Shown here piece after piece: positions 1 to 8,525 of a stretch of DNA of 64,000 nucleotides. The stretch spans positions 22,869 through 86,868 of the forward strand of contig CASENM010000012.1 of assembly GCA_949289295.1 (NCBI GenBank). The letters run 5' to 3'. Numbering within the stretch: position 1 is the stretch's first letter; every line of letters begins with the position of its first letter. A program made the position numbers and the translations under genes. The DNA comes from an uncultured Bacteroides sp. Its GTDB lineage: Bacteria; Bacteroidota; Bacteroidia; Bacteroidales; Bacteroidaceae. Under the pieces are notes generated by a model, which made no database searches, was not told the DNA's origin, and saw only the letters and a list, made by a program, of their open reading frames with translations.

Positions 1-1691
1 GAGGACGGATGCGTGCCATCTGGCTTCCGACGGAGAACCTGAAGCTCGACTTTACCGTCAACTACGAATACACAAACCAGGGAGGCTACCCCTACGAATA
101 TACCGGACGGACAGACGGGAACACGGAGGACAGAGCAGACTACATTGGAAAAATCTCCTACGACAATCCGTGCGGCTACAAGCGCAACCTGATCAATTCC
201 GGCTTCAATCTGGAACATCAGGGCGAGAACTTCACGCTGAGCAGTGTGACCGGTTTCCAGTATCTCTACGACCAGATGGATCTGGACCAGGACTTCACCG
301 AACAGAACATCTACACGATGATGCAGAAACAGAACTCGAAAACGCTGAGCGAGGAAATCGTGATGAAATCGAAACCGGGACGCCGCTGGCAATGGACCAC
401 CGGCGTGAGCGGATTCTACCAGTGGCTGGACACGGAAGCTCCGGTCACTTTCCAGCACGACGGAGTGAAGTCAATGATTGAGGACAACGTGAACTCCATC
501 TTCCCGAGCGGAAACCCGGCCGCACCTACCCTGCACCTGACAGTAAACAATCCGACGCTGACCGTGCCGGGCAGCTTCGACACGCCTACCCTCAACGGTG
601 CCGTCTACCACCAGTCTACCATCAATGACCTGCTTGCAGAGGGATTGTCGCTTACCGTAGGCCTCCGCCTCGACTATGAGAAAATCCGGATGCGCTACAA
701 CTCCAGTGCCGACATGGACTTCGATTTCCTGTTCGGAATGGGACCGGTACAGCTTACCAGCGAGAACCTGCACGCCATCAGCTCGTTCATCGGAAAAGAA
801 TCAACCGACTATGTCCAGCTGCTGCCCAAATTCGCGCTGGAATACGCATGGAATCCGCAAAACAACGTGTACGCAAGCGTCACGAAAGGATACCGCTCGG
901 GAGGCTACAACATCCAGATGTTCTCCGACTTGATACAGACCTCACTGAAAAACGCCATGATTGACGCGCTGGCCGCCGACCCGAACTTCAGCCGCTTCGC
1001 CCAGATGTTCGAGGGATTCAAGGACCCTTCGCCGTCCATCAAGGACGCCACGCTCTACAAGCCCGAATATTCGTGGAACTATGAGGTGGGAACCCACCTG
1101 ACGCTGTTCGGCGGAAAGCTTCAGGCTGACCTGGCCGCGTTCTACATGGACACGCACGACCAGCAAATCTCACGCTTCGCCGAAAGCGGACTGGGACGGG
1201 TGACCGTAAACGCCGGAAAGAGCCGCAGCATCGGAGCGGAAATCAGCCTGCGCTCTCAGATTACGGATGCATTCAGCCTGTACGGCAACTACGGATACAC
1301 TTACGCCACCTTCACCGACTACGTGCTGAGCGACACGGAGGACTATAACGGGAATTATGTACCGTTCGTCCCCAAGCACACGTTTACCTTGGGCGGACAA
1401 TATGTTTTCAATCTCCGCAAAGGTGCATGGCTCGACAACATTACGGTCAACGCCAACTACCGGGCGGCAGGGCGCATCTACTGGACGGAACAGAACAACG
1501 CCAGCCAGCCGCTTTACGGCGTGCTCAACGGACGCGTCAGCCTGAACAAAGGGCACGCGCAAATCGGCCTTTGGATCAATAATGCCCTGAACAAGGATTA
1601 TCAGGCATTCTATTTCGAGACCATGAGCCGCGGTTTCGCCCAACAGGGCCGTCCTCTCCAAGTGGGCATCGACCTGCGCTGCCGGTTCTGA
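1..1691 (+). CDS. TonB-dependent receptor, C-terminal part (5' end outside window)
   Basis: The reading frame is open from the left edge, so this is the C-terminal part (about 560 residues) of an outer-membrane TonB-dependent receptor. The protein shows alternating aromatic/polar beta-strand segments typical of a 22-strand barrel, including YRSGGYNIQMF and the late segments SRSIGAEISLRSQ and LNGRVSLNKGHAQIGLWINN, and ends in an aromatic residue (RCRF), the usual signal for barrel insertion. The pattern resembles iron-complex/siderophore receptors of the FyuA type rather than SusC, because the SusC hallmark regions are not seen. The plug domain and TonB box would lie upstream, so the ligand cannot be told. 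The first in-frame ATG (position 9) is not a real start. Confidence 0.85.
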   Translation, partial: GRMRAIWLPTENLKLDFTVNYEYTNQGGYPYEYTGRTDGNTEDRADYIGKISYDNPCGYKRNLINSGFNLEHQGENFTLSSVTGFQYLYDQMDLDQDFTEQNIYTMMQKQNSKTLSEEIVMKSKPGRRWQWTTGVSGFYQWLDTEAPVTFQHDGVKSMIEDNVNSIFPSGNPAAPTLHLTVNNPTLTVPGSFDTPTLNGAVYHQSTINDLLAEGLSLTVGLRLDYEKIRMRYNSSADMDFDFLFGMGPVQLTSENLHAISSFIGKESTDYVQLLPKFALEYAWNPQNNVYASVTKGYRSGGYNIQMFSDLIQTSLKNAMIDALAADPNFSRFAQMFEGFKDPSPSIKDATLYKPEYSWNYEVGTHLTLFGGKLQADLAAFYMDTHDQQISRFAESGLGRVTVNAGKSRSIGAEISLRSQITDAFSLYGNYGYTYATFTDYVLSDTEDYNGNYVPFVPKHTFTLGGQYVFNLRKGAWLDNITVNANYRAAGRIYWTEQNNASQPLYGVLNGRVSLNKGHAQIGLWINNALNKDYQAFYFETMSRGFAQQGRPLQVGIDLRCRF

Positions 1692-1750
1692 CACCTCCAG
1701 AAAGCGCAGATTGTTTCACACAAAAGAATGGTAATATGTGACATATTTAT

Positions 1751-1758
1751 TATTTTTG
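1751..1758 (+). promoter_or_regulatory. -7 promoter element (TATTTTTG) of the CstA-family gene
   Basis: Exact match to the Bacteroidetes -7 consensus TAnnTTTG. It places transcription start near 1764, which rules out the ATG at 1738 and supports the start at 1786. No convincing -33 box was seen. Confidence 0.6.
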
Positions 1759-1785
1759 CACCGTTTTAACGTCAAATTTAATGAT

Positions 1786-3213
1786 ATGATTACATTTACT
1801 ATTGCTTTAGCCTTGCTTCTGACAGGCTATTGGGCATATGGCAGCTTCATCAACCGCATCTTCGCCCCCGACCCGAGCCGCAAGACTCCGGCCATCACAA
1901 AAGCCGACGGAGTGGATTACATTCCGCTCCCTACGTGGAAAATCTTCATGATCCAGTTCCTGAACATTGCGGGACTGGGACCGATTTTCGGTGCCATCAT
2001 GGGCGCACAGTTCGGCACGGCGTCTTACATCTGGATTGTGGCCGGCACGATATTCGCCGGAGCCGTCCATGATTTCCTTTCCGGCACGCTCTCGCTCCGC
2101 CACGACGGAGAAAGCCTTCCGGAACAGATAGGTCGCTTTCTGGGCCTGCGGACAAAGAAAGTGGCATGTGTGTTCACCATGATCCTGATGGTGCTGGTAG
2201 GGGCCGTATTCGTTTCCGGTCCGGCCGAGCTGCTGGCAGGAATGACCCCCGAGTACCTTGATGTCTATTTCTGGATGGCGGTAATATTCATCTACTATAT
2301 ACTCGCCACCATGCTTCCAATCGACCAGATTATCGGACGCATCTATCCACTCTTTGCCGTGGCCCTGCTGTTTATGGCCGTCGGCATTCTGGTGATGCTC
2401 TACGTGAAGGCTCCCGACCTGCCTGAAATGTGGAACGGATTCGGCACAAAATATGAAAAGAATCCCATCTTCCCGATGATGTTCATCTCCATTGCCTGCG
2501 GAGCCATCAGCGGTTTCCATGCCACACAGTCGCCTCTGATGGCACGGTGCATCACGAACGAGAAGCACTGCCGCCCGATATTCTACGGAGCCATGGTGAC
2601 CGAAGGCATCGTGGCGCTCATCTGGGCCGCGGCGGCCACCTGGTTTTTCCAAGAAAACGGTATTGTGGACAAGACGACAGGAATCGCCTACTCCGGCGCC
2701 AAGGTAGCGACCGACATCTCGATAGAATGGCTCGGAAGTTTCGGAGGGATACTGGCGATTCTGGGTATCGTGGCCGCTCCTATCACCAGCGGTGACACGG
2801 CACTCCGCTCCGCACGGTTGATTGTAGCCGATTTCTTCCACATCGAGCAACGGAGCATCCGCAAACGCCTGCTGATATGCATTCCCATCTTTCTGATTAC
2901 CATGGGACTGCTTGTGTACAGCTTCAGCGATGCTGACGGATTCAAGATTATCTGGAGATACTTCGCATGGTGCAACCAGACGCTGGCCGTGTTCACTCTA
3001 TGGGCCATCACCGTCTGGATGGTACAGGCCAGAAAGAATTATTGGCTGACACTCATCCCGGCACTGTTCATGACGAGCGTGTGCAGCACCTACATCGTGA
3101 TTGCTCCTGAAGGACTGAGTCTGTCGCCGGCAGTGGCCTATCCTATCGGCATTATATGCACGGTGATAGCCGCGATATGGTTCTTCCTGTGGTTCAGGAA
3201 ACAGGCAAAATAA
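1786..3213 (+). CDS. cstA: CstA-family carbon starvation / peptide transporter
   Basis: A 475-residue integral membrane protein of the carbon starvation protein A family. It starts with a hydrophobic helix (MITFTIALALLLTGYWAYG) and contains the family-typical stretch IAGLGPIFGAIMGAQFG and about a dozen further membrane segments. Family members import peptides or pyruvate across the inner membrane when preferred carbon is scarce; the substrate here is not deducible. It is shorter than E. coli CstA (about 700 residues), as is usual for Bacteroidetes members. The start at 1786 is preferred over an in-frame ATG at 1738 because the promoter element lies between them. It appears monocistronic, followed by a large palindrome and the convergent prfC gene. 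Confidence 0.85.
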   Translation: MITFTIALALLLTGYWAYGSFINRIFAPDPSRKTPAITKADGVDYIPLPTWKIFMIQFLNIAGLGPIFGAIMGAQFGTASYIWIVAGTIFAGAVHDFLSGTLSLRHDGESLPEQIGRFLGLRTKKVACVFTMILMVLVGAVFVSGPAELLAGMTPEYLDVYFWMAVIFIYYILATMLPIDQIIGRIYPLFAVALLFMAVGILVMLYVKAPDLPEMWNGFGTKYEKNPIFPMMFISIACGAISGFHATQSPLMARCITNEKHCRPIFYGAMVTEGIVALIWAAAATWFFQENGIVDKTTGIAYSGAKVATDISIEWLGSFGGILAILGIVAAPITSGDTALRSARLIVADFFHIEQRSIRKRLLICIPIFLITMGLLVYSFSDADGFKIIWRYFAWCNQTLAVFTLWAITVWMVQARKNYWLTLIPALFMTSVCSTYIVIAPEGLSLSPAVAYPIGIICTVIAAIWFFLWFRKQAK

Positions 3214-3227
3214 ATGAAAGACTAAGC

Positions 3228-3303
3228 ACAAAGACGCGGAGGTACGGGGAATACATTATTGAGGACCAGCCTCATATAAAACCCCGTACCTCCGCGTCTT
3301 TGT
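3228..3303. repeat. Perfect 22-bp inverted repeat between convergent genes (palindrome family A, copy 1)
   Basis: Arms at 3228-3249 and 3282-3303 are perfect reverse complements, and the spacer holds a small nested hairpin (TGAGG/CCTCA). The core GCGGAGG plus ACAAAGAC resembles the palindromes at 17.6, 29.7 and 52.6 kb. It sits between the convergent cstA and prfC stop codons and could act as a bidirectional terminator, though neither side has a clean T-run. Confidence 0.85.
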
Positions 3304-3320
3304 ATTCTGACAAACAGGAC

Positions 3321-4892
3321 TTAAAATTCACTGGTGAAGTGGAACCTGATGTGCTTGAAATCGTTCTGAGCCATCTGCAACACATAATTGCTGTCGGCCA
3401 GGAACACATCGCGTCCCTCACGGTCTTTGGCCATATACTGATATTTGCGCTTCTTGAAAGCTTCCAGCTCGGCCGGATCATCACTCTCAATCCAACATGC
3501 CTTATACAGGCTCACCGGTTCCCAACGGCACTTGGCGTTGTATTCATTCTCCAGACGGTACTGGATGACCTCAAACTGCAGCTGCCCGACTGTACCGATG
3601 ATCTTGCGCCCGTTGAACTGATTGACAAACAACTGGGCCACACCCTCGTCCATCAGCTGGTCGATTCCCTTGTTCAACTGCTTTGTCTTCATCGGATCAG
3701 CATTCTCTATATACTTGAACATCTCCGGAGAAAAGCTGGGCAATCCCTTGAAATGCAACACTTCGCCTTCGGTCAGTGTATCGCCGATCTTGAACACGCC
3801 GTTGTCCGGCAAACCGATGATGTCACCCGCCCAAGCCTCATCGACCGTTGTCTTGCGCTGGGCCATGAACTGAGTGGGTGAAGAAAAGCGCATGGTCTTG
3901 TTGTGGCGCACGTGCAGATAGGGCGTGTTACGGGTAAACTTACCTGAGCAGACCTTGCAAAAGGCCACACACGAACGGTGGTTGGGGTCAATGTTCGCGG
4001 TAATCTTGAACACGAAACCGGTAAACTTCGGTTCTTCCGGCATCACAATACGCTCCTCCGCCTGCACGGGACGGGGACTCGGCGCGATTTCCACAAAGCA
4101 GTCCAACAGTTCCTGTACACCGAAATTGTTCAATGCCGAACCGAAGAATACGGGAGCGAGCTCTCCTTTCAGATAATCGTCCACGTCAAACTCCGGATAT
4201 ACCCCTTCGATAAGCTCCAATTCGTTTCTGAGTTTCTCGGCAAGCGGCGTTCCGATGTGGTTGTCAAGATCCTCCGTATGGATATCCACTTCCACCTTCT
4301 CCGTCACCACCTGTTTGGAAGGCTGGAAAAGGTTCAGTTTCTTTTCGTAAATGTTATACACGCCTCTGAAACGGGGACCGCTTTCGATAGGCCATGTCAG
4401 CGGGCGCACATTAATCACAAGTTCATTCTCAAGTTCGTCCAACAAATCGAACGGGTCTTTCGCCTCGCGGTCCATCTTGTTGACAAAGATGATGACCGGA
4501 GTGTTGCGCATACGGCACACCTCCATCAGCTTGCGTGTCTGGGTCTCCACACCCTTCGCACCGTCCACCACAATAATGACACTGTCCACAGCCGTCAGCG
4601 TGCGGTAAGTGTCTTCCGCAAAGTCCTGGTGTCCCGGTGTGTCCAGAATATTCACCTTATAGTCACGGTAATCAAATTCCATCACGGAAGTGGTTACCGA
4701 GATACCACGCTGTTTCTCAATGTCCATCCAGTCGGAAGTGGCCGTCTTTCTGATCTTGTTCGATTTCACCGCTCCGGCCACCTGTATCTGACCGCCGAAA
4801 AGCAAGAGTTTTTCCGTCAACGAAGTCTTACCGGCATCCGGATGCGCGATAATAGCAAAAGTCCTTCTTCTTTCTATTTCCTGATTCGCCAT
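3321..4892 (-). CDS. prfC: Peptide chain release factor 3
   Basis: RF-3 is the GTPase that recycles RF1/RF2 from the ribosome after peptide release. The 523-residue protein has the translational GTPase motifs in order: P-loop [15 protein letters not shown] near residue 17, switch [10 protein letters not shown] near 90, and NKMD near 145, followed by the EF-Tu-like domain 2 and the RF-3 C-terminal domain. The RF3-type [10 protein letters not shown] region is present near the C-terminus. It is the last gene of a tight minus-strand run (LysE exporter, DUF4924, rfbD, prfC) and lies 28 bases after rfbD. Length and motifs are complete. Confidence 0.97.
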   Translation of the reverse strand: MANQEIERRRTFAIIAHPDAGKTSLTEKLLLFGGQIQVAGAVKSNKIRKTATSDWMDIEKQRGISVTTSVMEFDYRDYKVNILDTPGHQDFAEDTYRTLTAVDSVIIVVDGAKGVETQTRKLMEVCRMRNTPVIIFVNKMDREAKDPFDLLDELENELVINVRPLTWPIESGPRFRGVYNIYEKKLNLFQPSKQVVTEKVEVDIHTEDLDNHIGTPLAEKLRNELELIEGVYPEFDVDDYLKGELAPVFFGSALNNFGVQELLDCFVEIAPSPRPVQAEERIVMPEEPKFTGFVFKITANIDPNHRSCVAFCKVCSGKFTRNTPYLHVRHNKTMRFSSPTQFMAQRKTTVDEAWAGDIIGLPDNGVFKIGDTLTEGEVLHFKGLPSFSPEMFKYIENADPMKTKQLNKGIDQLMDEGVAQLFVNQFNGRKIIGTVGQLQFEVIQYRLENEYNAKCRWEPVSLYKACWIESDDPAELEAFKKRKYQYMAKDREGRDVFLADSNYVLQMAQNDFKHIRFHFTSEF

Positions 4893-4920
4893 ATGTTTTA
4901 TTGTTGTTCTTTTTCAGTTT

Positions 4921-5778
4921 TCAACTCTCAAGCCGGGAGATGCAATCCTTCAGGCTGTCCACCCAATAAGGTATCTCCACTCCATACACCCGCTTGATTT
5001 TTGTCTTGTCGAGCACGGAATAATGAGGACGTGTGGCACGTGTCGGATAATCTTCCGTGTGCAGCGGACGTACCTTGCACGTACCGATACCCGCCAGCTT
5101 ATGAATCATCTTCGTGAAATCGTACCAGGAACATACCCCCTCATTGCTGAAATGATAAATGCCCGGCACAATGCCTTTGTTCAGAGCCACATAGATGACA
5201 GCTGCCAGATCACGCGCATAAGTAGGGGTACCAATCTGGTCGAAAATCACTCCCAACGTATCTTTCTCACGGCCCAGACGGAGCATGGTCTTCACAAAAT
5301 TGTTGCCGAACGTGGAATACAGCCAGGCCGTACGGATAACCATCGTGCTCGGACAATATTTCATCGCCTCCTGTTCGCCCACCAGCTTAGTCGTGCCATA
5401 CACAGAATTGGGGGAAGTGGGTTGCTCCTCCCCGTAAGGGACGTGTGCCGTCCCGTCGAACACATAATCCGTGGAAATCTGTACCAGACAGCCTCCCCGG
5501 CTCTGAACCGCCTTGGCCAGATAACCCGGAGCCAGATGATTCAGGCGGTCACACAGCTCCACATTGTCTTCCGCCTTGTCTACCGCCGTATAGGCGGCAC
5601 AGTTCACAATCACATCAATCTGATGTTCCGTCACATACCGCATGACCGCCTGCTCGTCGCAGATATCCAGTTCGGTCACATCGGTAAAGAAATAATTGAA
5701 AGCCTTGTTCTCTTCGGCCTGCAAACGCATCTCGTTACCCAACTGTCCGTTTGCGCCGGTAACTAACACATTCTTCAT
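4921..5778 (-). CDS. rfbD: dTDP-4-dehydrorhamnose reductase
   Basis: Last enzyme of dTDP-L-rhamnose synthesis; it reduces dTDP-4-dehydro-L-rhamnose with NAD(P)H, supplying rhamnose for surface polysaccharide. The 285-residue protein starts with the Rossmann motif VLVTGANGQLGNEM and carries the extended-SDR catalytic YxxxK as YGTTK near residue 127, plus the substrate-loop ISTDYVFDG. Unlike many bacteria, rfbA/B/C are not adjacent. It starts one base after the DUF4924 stop codon, so translation is probably coupled. Confidence 0.95.
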   Translation of the reverse strand: MKNVLVTGANGQLGNEMRLQAEENKAFNYFFTDVTELDICDEQAVMRYVTEHQIDVIVNCAAYTAVDKAEDNVELCDRLNHLAPGYLAKAVQSRGGCLVQISTDYVFDGTAHVPYGEEQPTSPNSVYGTTKLVGEQEAMKYCPSTMVIRTAWLYSTFGNNFVKTMLRLGREKDTLGVIFDQIGTPTYARDLAAVIYVALNKGIVPGIYHFSNEGVCSWYDFTKMIHKLAGIGTCKVRPLHTEDYPTRATRPHYSVLDKTKIKRVYGVEIPYWVDSLKDCISRLES

Positions 5779-5779
5779 A

Positions 5780-6325
5780 TCAGTCTAAATCTAATTCTCC
5801 TTTCTTTTCCTTTATATAATATCCTGCCAGCATGGCCAGCAGGTCACCGATGGTTTTGATGGCCTTCCGGGTGGCCTCGCTCACCTCCTTTTTCTGGAGC
5901 TTCAGCAGCAGCACTCCGTACATGGCCTCGAAACAGGTCTCCAGCTCCGGTTCTTCCCTGTCGGCTCCCTTGGCACGCAGTTCCACGATGAAAGGCAACG
6001 CCTTGTAGTAGGCCGCACTATAGTAAGGGAACTTGGGAGAGCGCAACAGGCGCAGATGCAGGTCGGTGAGCCAGATGATGATGTTCCTGCTAATCTGCAA
6101 ATGGCCTTTCTCCATCACACCCTCGTCGTGCATCATCTGGATCAGGTCCTCATACCACCGGGCCATCTCCATTTTCTGCTCATCCGACAGGGGATAGGGG
6201 TCGATGACCGTCTTGCGGATTCTTTCCATATCGAATCCGTTGGCACGTATCAAGTCTTCAATCTGCCACATATACAGCAGATATTCCGCAATGTTCTTCT
6301 GTTTTAACTGTTGAGAGATATACAT
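5780..6325 (-). CDS. DUF4924 family protein
   Basis: A 181-residue mainly helical cytoplasmic protein without signal peptide. It begins MYISQQLKQKNIAEYLLYMW and looks like the Bacteroidetes-specific DUF4924 family, whose function is unknown. No catalytic motif is visible. Position gives the only hint: 6 bases after the LysE-type exporter and 1 base before rfbD in a compact operon that continues to prfC. The family assignment is from recollection of the N-terminal pattern and the gene order, not from a search. Confidence 0.8.
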   Translation of the reverse strand: MYISQQLKQKNIAEYLLYMWQIEDLIRANGFDMERIRKTVIDPYPLSDEQKMEMARWYEDLIQMMHDEGVMEKGHLQISRNIIIWLTDLHLRLLRSPKFPYYSAAYYKALPFIVELRAKGADREEPELETCFEAMYGVLLLKLQKKEVSEATRKAIKTIGDLLAMLAGYYIKEKKGELDLD

Positions 6326-6331
6326 AGTTGG

Positions 6332-6991
6332 TTACGAAAATGATCTTCCGGTGGCCGCCAGCACGAAACCTACCAGCGCGGCAATCACGACCACGACCCC
6401 AATAATACGGTTCAAGACCCAGATGCCGCGCACATTGAAGCGCGCCCGTACCTTGTTGACAAAATAAGTGATGCTGAACCACCAGCTTAAGGCACCCAGA
6501 ATGATGGCCAGATAGCCCACCAGCTGGAATCCGATGGGACTGCCCGGCATGACAAACGAGAAGCGGGCGAAAAGTCCGATAAACAGGAAGATGATCAGCG
6601 GGTTGGAGAATGTGACGAGAAAAGCGGTGACAAAATTGTGCAGATAAGTCCCCCTCTTGCCCGATGACGGGCGGAGTGCTTTCACAGGGTTGCTCCGGAA
6701 TGTGTAGATGCCGAAAGCAAACAGCATGATGCTGCCCACCACCTGCAGGAATATCTGGTGTTTCAGAATCAGCTCGTCCATGAAACTCATGCCGTAGCCT
6801 GTCAGCAGCGCGTAGCAGATGTCGCTCAGAGCCGCACCCAATCCGGTCACAAAACCGAACCACCGTCCCTTGTTCAACGTCCGCTGGATACAAAGCACAC
6901 CCACAGGGCCCAACGGAGCAGATACCACCACGCCCACGATAAACCCTTTTATCAACAAATCCAGTACGGTTACGTGTTCTATCCAATTCAT
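6332..6991 (-). CDS. LysE-family amino-acid exporter
   Basis: A 219-residue inner-membrane protein with about six membrane helices, starting MNWIEHVTVLDLLIKGFIVG. The LysE/RhtB signature is visible as VVSAPLGPVGVLCIQRTL near residue 20, and TFSNPLIIFLFIGLFARF further on carries the second conserved NP. Members export amino acids or related metabolites; substrate is unknown here. First gene of the run leading to prfC. The C-terminal helix VVVIAALVGFVLA is complete. Confidence 0.88.
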   Translation of the reverse strand: MNWIEHVTVLDLLIKGFIVGVVVSAPLGPVGVLCIQRTLNKGRWFGFVTGLGAALSDICYALLTGYGMSFMDELILKHQIFLQVVGSIMLFAFGIYTFRSNPVKALRPSSGKRGTYLHNFVTAFLVTFSNPLIIFLFIGLFARFSFVMPGSPIGFQLVGYLAIILGALSWWFSITYFVNKVRARFNVRGIWVLNRIIGVVVVIAALVGFVLAATGRSFS

Positions 6992-7089
6992 AGTGCAAAG
7001 ATGCTACTTTTTTACGAAAGTACCTACAAAATCGGTTAGGAAATGGATAGGCACGGGATATTTCCGGGAATTTATCCGACTGATTCCGC

Positions 7090-7235
7090 TCACATACGGC
7101 TCCGCTGGTCCTGTCCCGCACCCGTACCTTTACACTTGCTCTTGGCAGGATTGAACTTGTAACGCAAGGTCAGTGTGAATCGGCGGCGTGCCTGCCGGTC
7201 GAGAGCCAGCCCCCGGTTGCCGCTGTAGATAGCTG
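7090..7235 (-). pseudogene. C-terminal remnant of an outer-membrane beta-barrel protein
   Basis: On the minus strand, about 45 codons from 7235 down to the stop at 7090 read SGNRGLALDRQ, then RRRFTLTLRYKFNPAKSK, then KGTGAGQ. This is the typical last strand and tail of Bacteroidetes TonB-linked outer-membrane beta-barrel proteins, which usually exceed 700 residues. Nothing of the rest of the gene is present: upstream, the sequence becomes the lactonase gene in another frame. I read this as the surviving 3' end of a gene whose body was deleted, leaving it joined to the lactonase 3' end. The family identification rests on memory of the conserved tail. Confidence 0.7.
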
Positions 7236-8348
7236 AATATTTGCAGGTACAAAACAGATGCAGACCGCACGGCTGACGGGAATATCCTGACGGGTATCCT
7301 CCAACAGACCGGACTTGATGTCGCATTCAAACACCTGAATCCGATTGTCGTCACGGCAGGCCACCAGCAGGAATTTCCCGTTCGGAGTGATGGCGAAATG
7401 GCGCGGATGTCTTCCAGTCAGCTGATAACCCACTTCTGTAAGTGTACCGTCATTTTCATCCACTGCAAAGATGGCGATGCCGTCATCCTTCAGACGGTTG
7501 CTGGCATACAGATATTTTCCGTCGGGACTCAGATGAATGTCTGCACTCCCCCTTGCATGTGCCTTGTCCGCCTCAACCGTCTGCTTCTGAATCAGACGGC
7601 CGTCACGATAGTCATACACAACCACTTTCCCCGACAACTCATTGAGGAGATAAAGCCGTTTCCCGTCCGGAGAGAAAGTGAGGTGCCGGGGGCCCGATCC
7701 AGGCTCCACCGCCACCGGACTGGAAGAAACCTGCAAGTCTGTTCCCTCTTCCACCACATCAAAGCACATCAGACGGTCTCCGCCGAAATCACTCACTATC
7801 ACTTTGTTTCCATCCGGAGAAAATACGGAACAATGCACATGGGGCGTGGCCTGCCGCAAAGAATCCACCCCACTGGCAGAACCGGGAAAGTCGCTCCGAC
7901 TGTCCTCCAGACTTCCGTCCTCACGCAAAGAGAACAGAGAAAGGCTTCCCCCTTCATAATTGGCAGCCAGCAACATCTTCCCGTTTGTCGAAAGATGACA
8001 CGGAGCCTTACCCGACAGCCGGGTATCCAGCAATTTCAAATGGCCCGTAGACACGTCAAACTCATACGCGCTCACGGCATCCGTAGAATCACAGTTCTCA
8101 TGCACGGCATACACCCTTTTCCCGTCGGCCGAAGCAATCACAAAAGAAGGATTGTCCGCCCGTACGGAACCGGCCGGAACAGCCCGGCCTGTCTCCTGAT
8201 TGAAACGGAACACATAGATCCCCTCACTCCTTTCGTCCGTATAAGTACCGGCCAGCATGGTCAGTTCATCTGCCTGCCGTCCTGCAGGGGACGAACACGC
8301 ACTTATCAATCCGCACACACCTGCGGCAAACAATATTTTCGCTTTCAT
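7170..8348 (-). CDS. Lactonase-family beta-propeller lipoprotein with aberrant C-terminus
   Basis: A 392-residue member of the 6-phosphogluconolactonase/YbhE-type lactonase family (seven-bladed propeller). Repeated blade motifs such as FSPDGNKVIVSDFGGDRL, LTFSPDGKRLYLLNELSG, LSPDGKYLYASNRLKDDG and ITPNGKFLLVACRDDNR are clear. The lipobox LISAC (Cys18) marks a lipoprotein, so unlike cytoplasmic Pgl it is envelope-located. The start at 8348 is chosen because the signal peptide begins there and the promoter lies just upstream; an in-frame start at 8432 lies above the promoter. After the normal closing strand (VCICFVPA) the frame continues for about 23 unrelated residues that overlap, in a different frame, the barrel remnant at 7090-7235, so the natural stop seems lost. 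Confidence 0.85.
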   Translation of the reverse strand: MKAKILFAAGVCGLISACSSPAGRQADELTMLAGTYTDERSEGIYVFRFNQETGRAVPAGSVRADNPSFVIASADGKRVYAVHENCDSTDAVSAYEFDVSTGHLKLLDTRLSGKAPCHLSTNGKMLLAANYEGGSLSLFSLREDGSLEDSRSDFPGSASGVDSLRQATPHVHCSVFSPDGNKVIVSDFGGDRLMCFDVVEEGTDLQVSSSPVAVEPGSGPRHLTFSPDGKRLYLLNELSGKVVVYDYRDGRLIQKQTVEADKAHARGSADIHLSPDGKYLYASNRLKDDGIAIFAVDENDGTLTEVGYQLTGRHPRHFAITPNGKFLLVACRDDNRIQVFECDIKSGLLEDTRQDIPVSRAVCICFVPANIQLSTAATGGWLSTGRHAADSH

Positions 8349-8360
8349 ATTTTTTGGCGG

Positions 8361-8368
8361 CAAAGATA
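8361..8368 (-). promoter_or_regulatory. -7 promoter element (TATCTTTG) of the lactonase gene
   Basis: Exact TAnnTTTG on the minus strand. It lies only 13 bases from the ATG, implying a very short 5' untranslated region. Confidence 0.5.
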
Positions 8369-8469
8369 AATGTTTTTTCATTAACGTCCAGACCATCCCA
8401 CACAAAACGAATCCGCAAGAAATCCTCCACATTATGCAGATTATATTCGTTTATTACGCCAAAATTCAG

Positions 8470-8477
8470 TAAATTTG
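8470..8477 (+). promoter_or_regulatory. -7 promoter element (TAAATTTG) of purL
   Basis: Exact TAnnTTTG, about 50 bases before the purL ATG at 8526. It overlaps the more upstream in-frame ATG at 8475 and so excludes that start. Confidence 0.55.
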
Positions 8478-8525
8478 CCCCCATATTTAATGTGCATTGG
8501 AAAATCTTTAACTATACAAAGCGCT

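Noticed and set aside
1807-2850. 347-codon minus-strand open frame opposite the CstA-family gene
   Set aside because: Antisense shadow; the plus strand encodes regular membrane helices.
3978-4997. Long plus-strand open frame of 339 codons opposite prfC and the rfbD end
   Set aside because: It is the mirror of strongly conserved genes, with low-complexity His/Arg-rich translation and no promoter.
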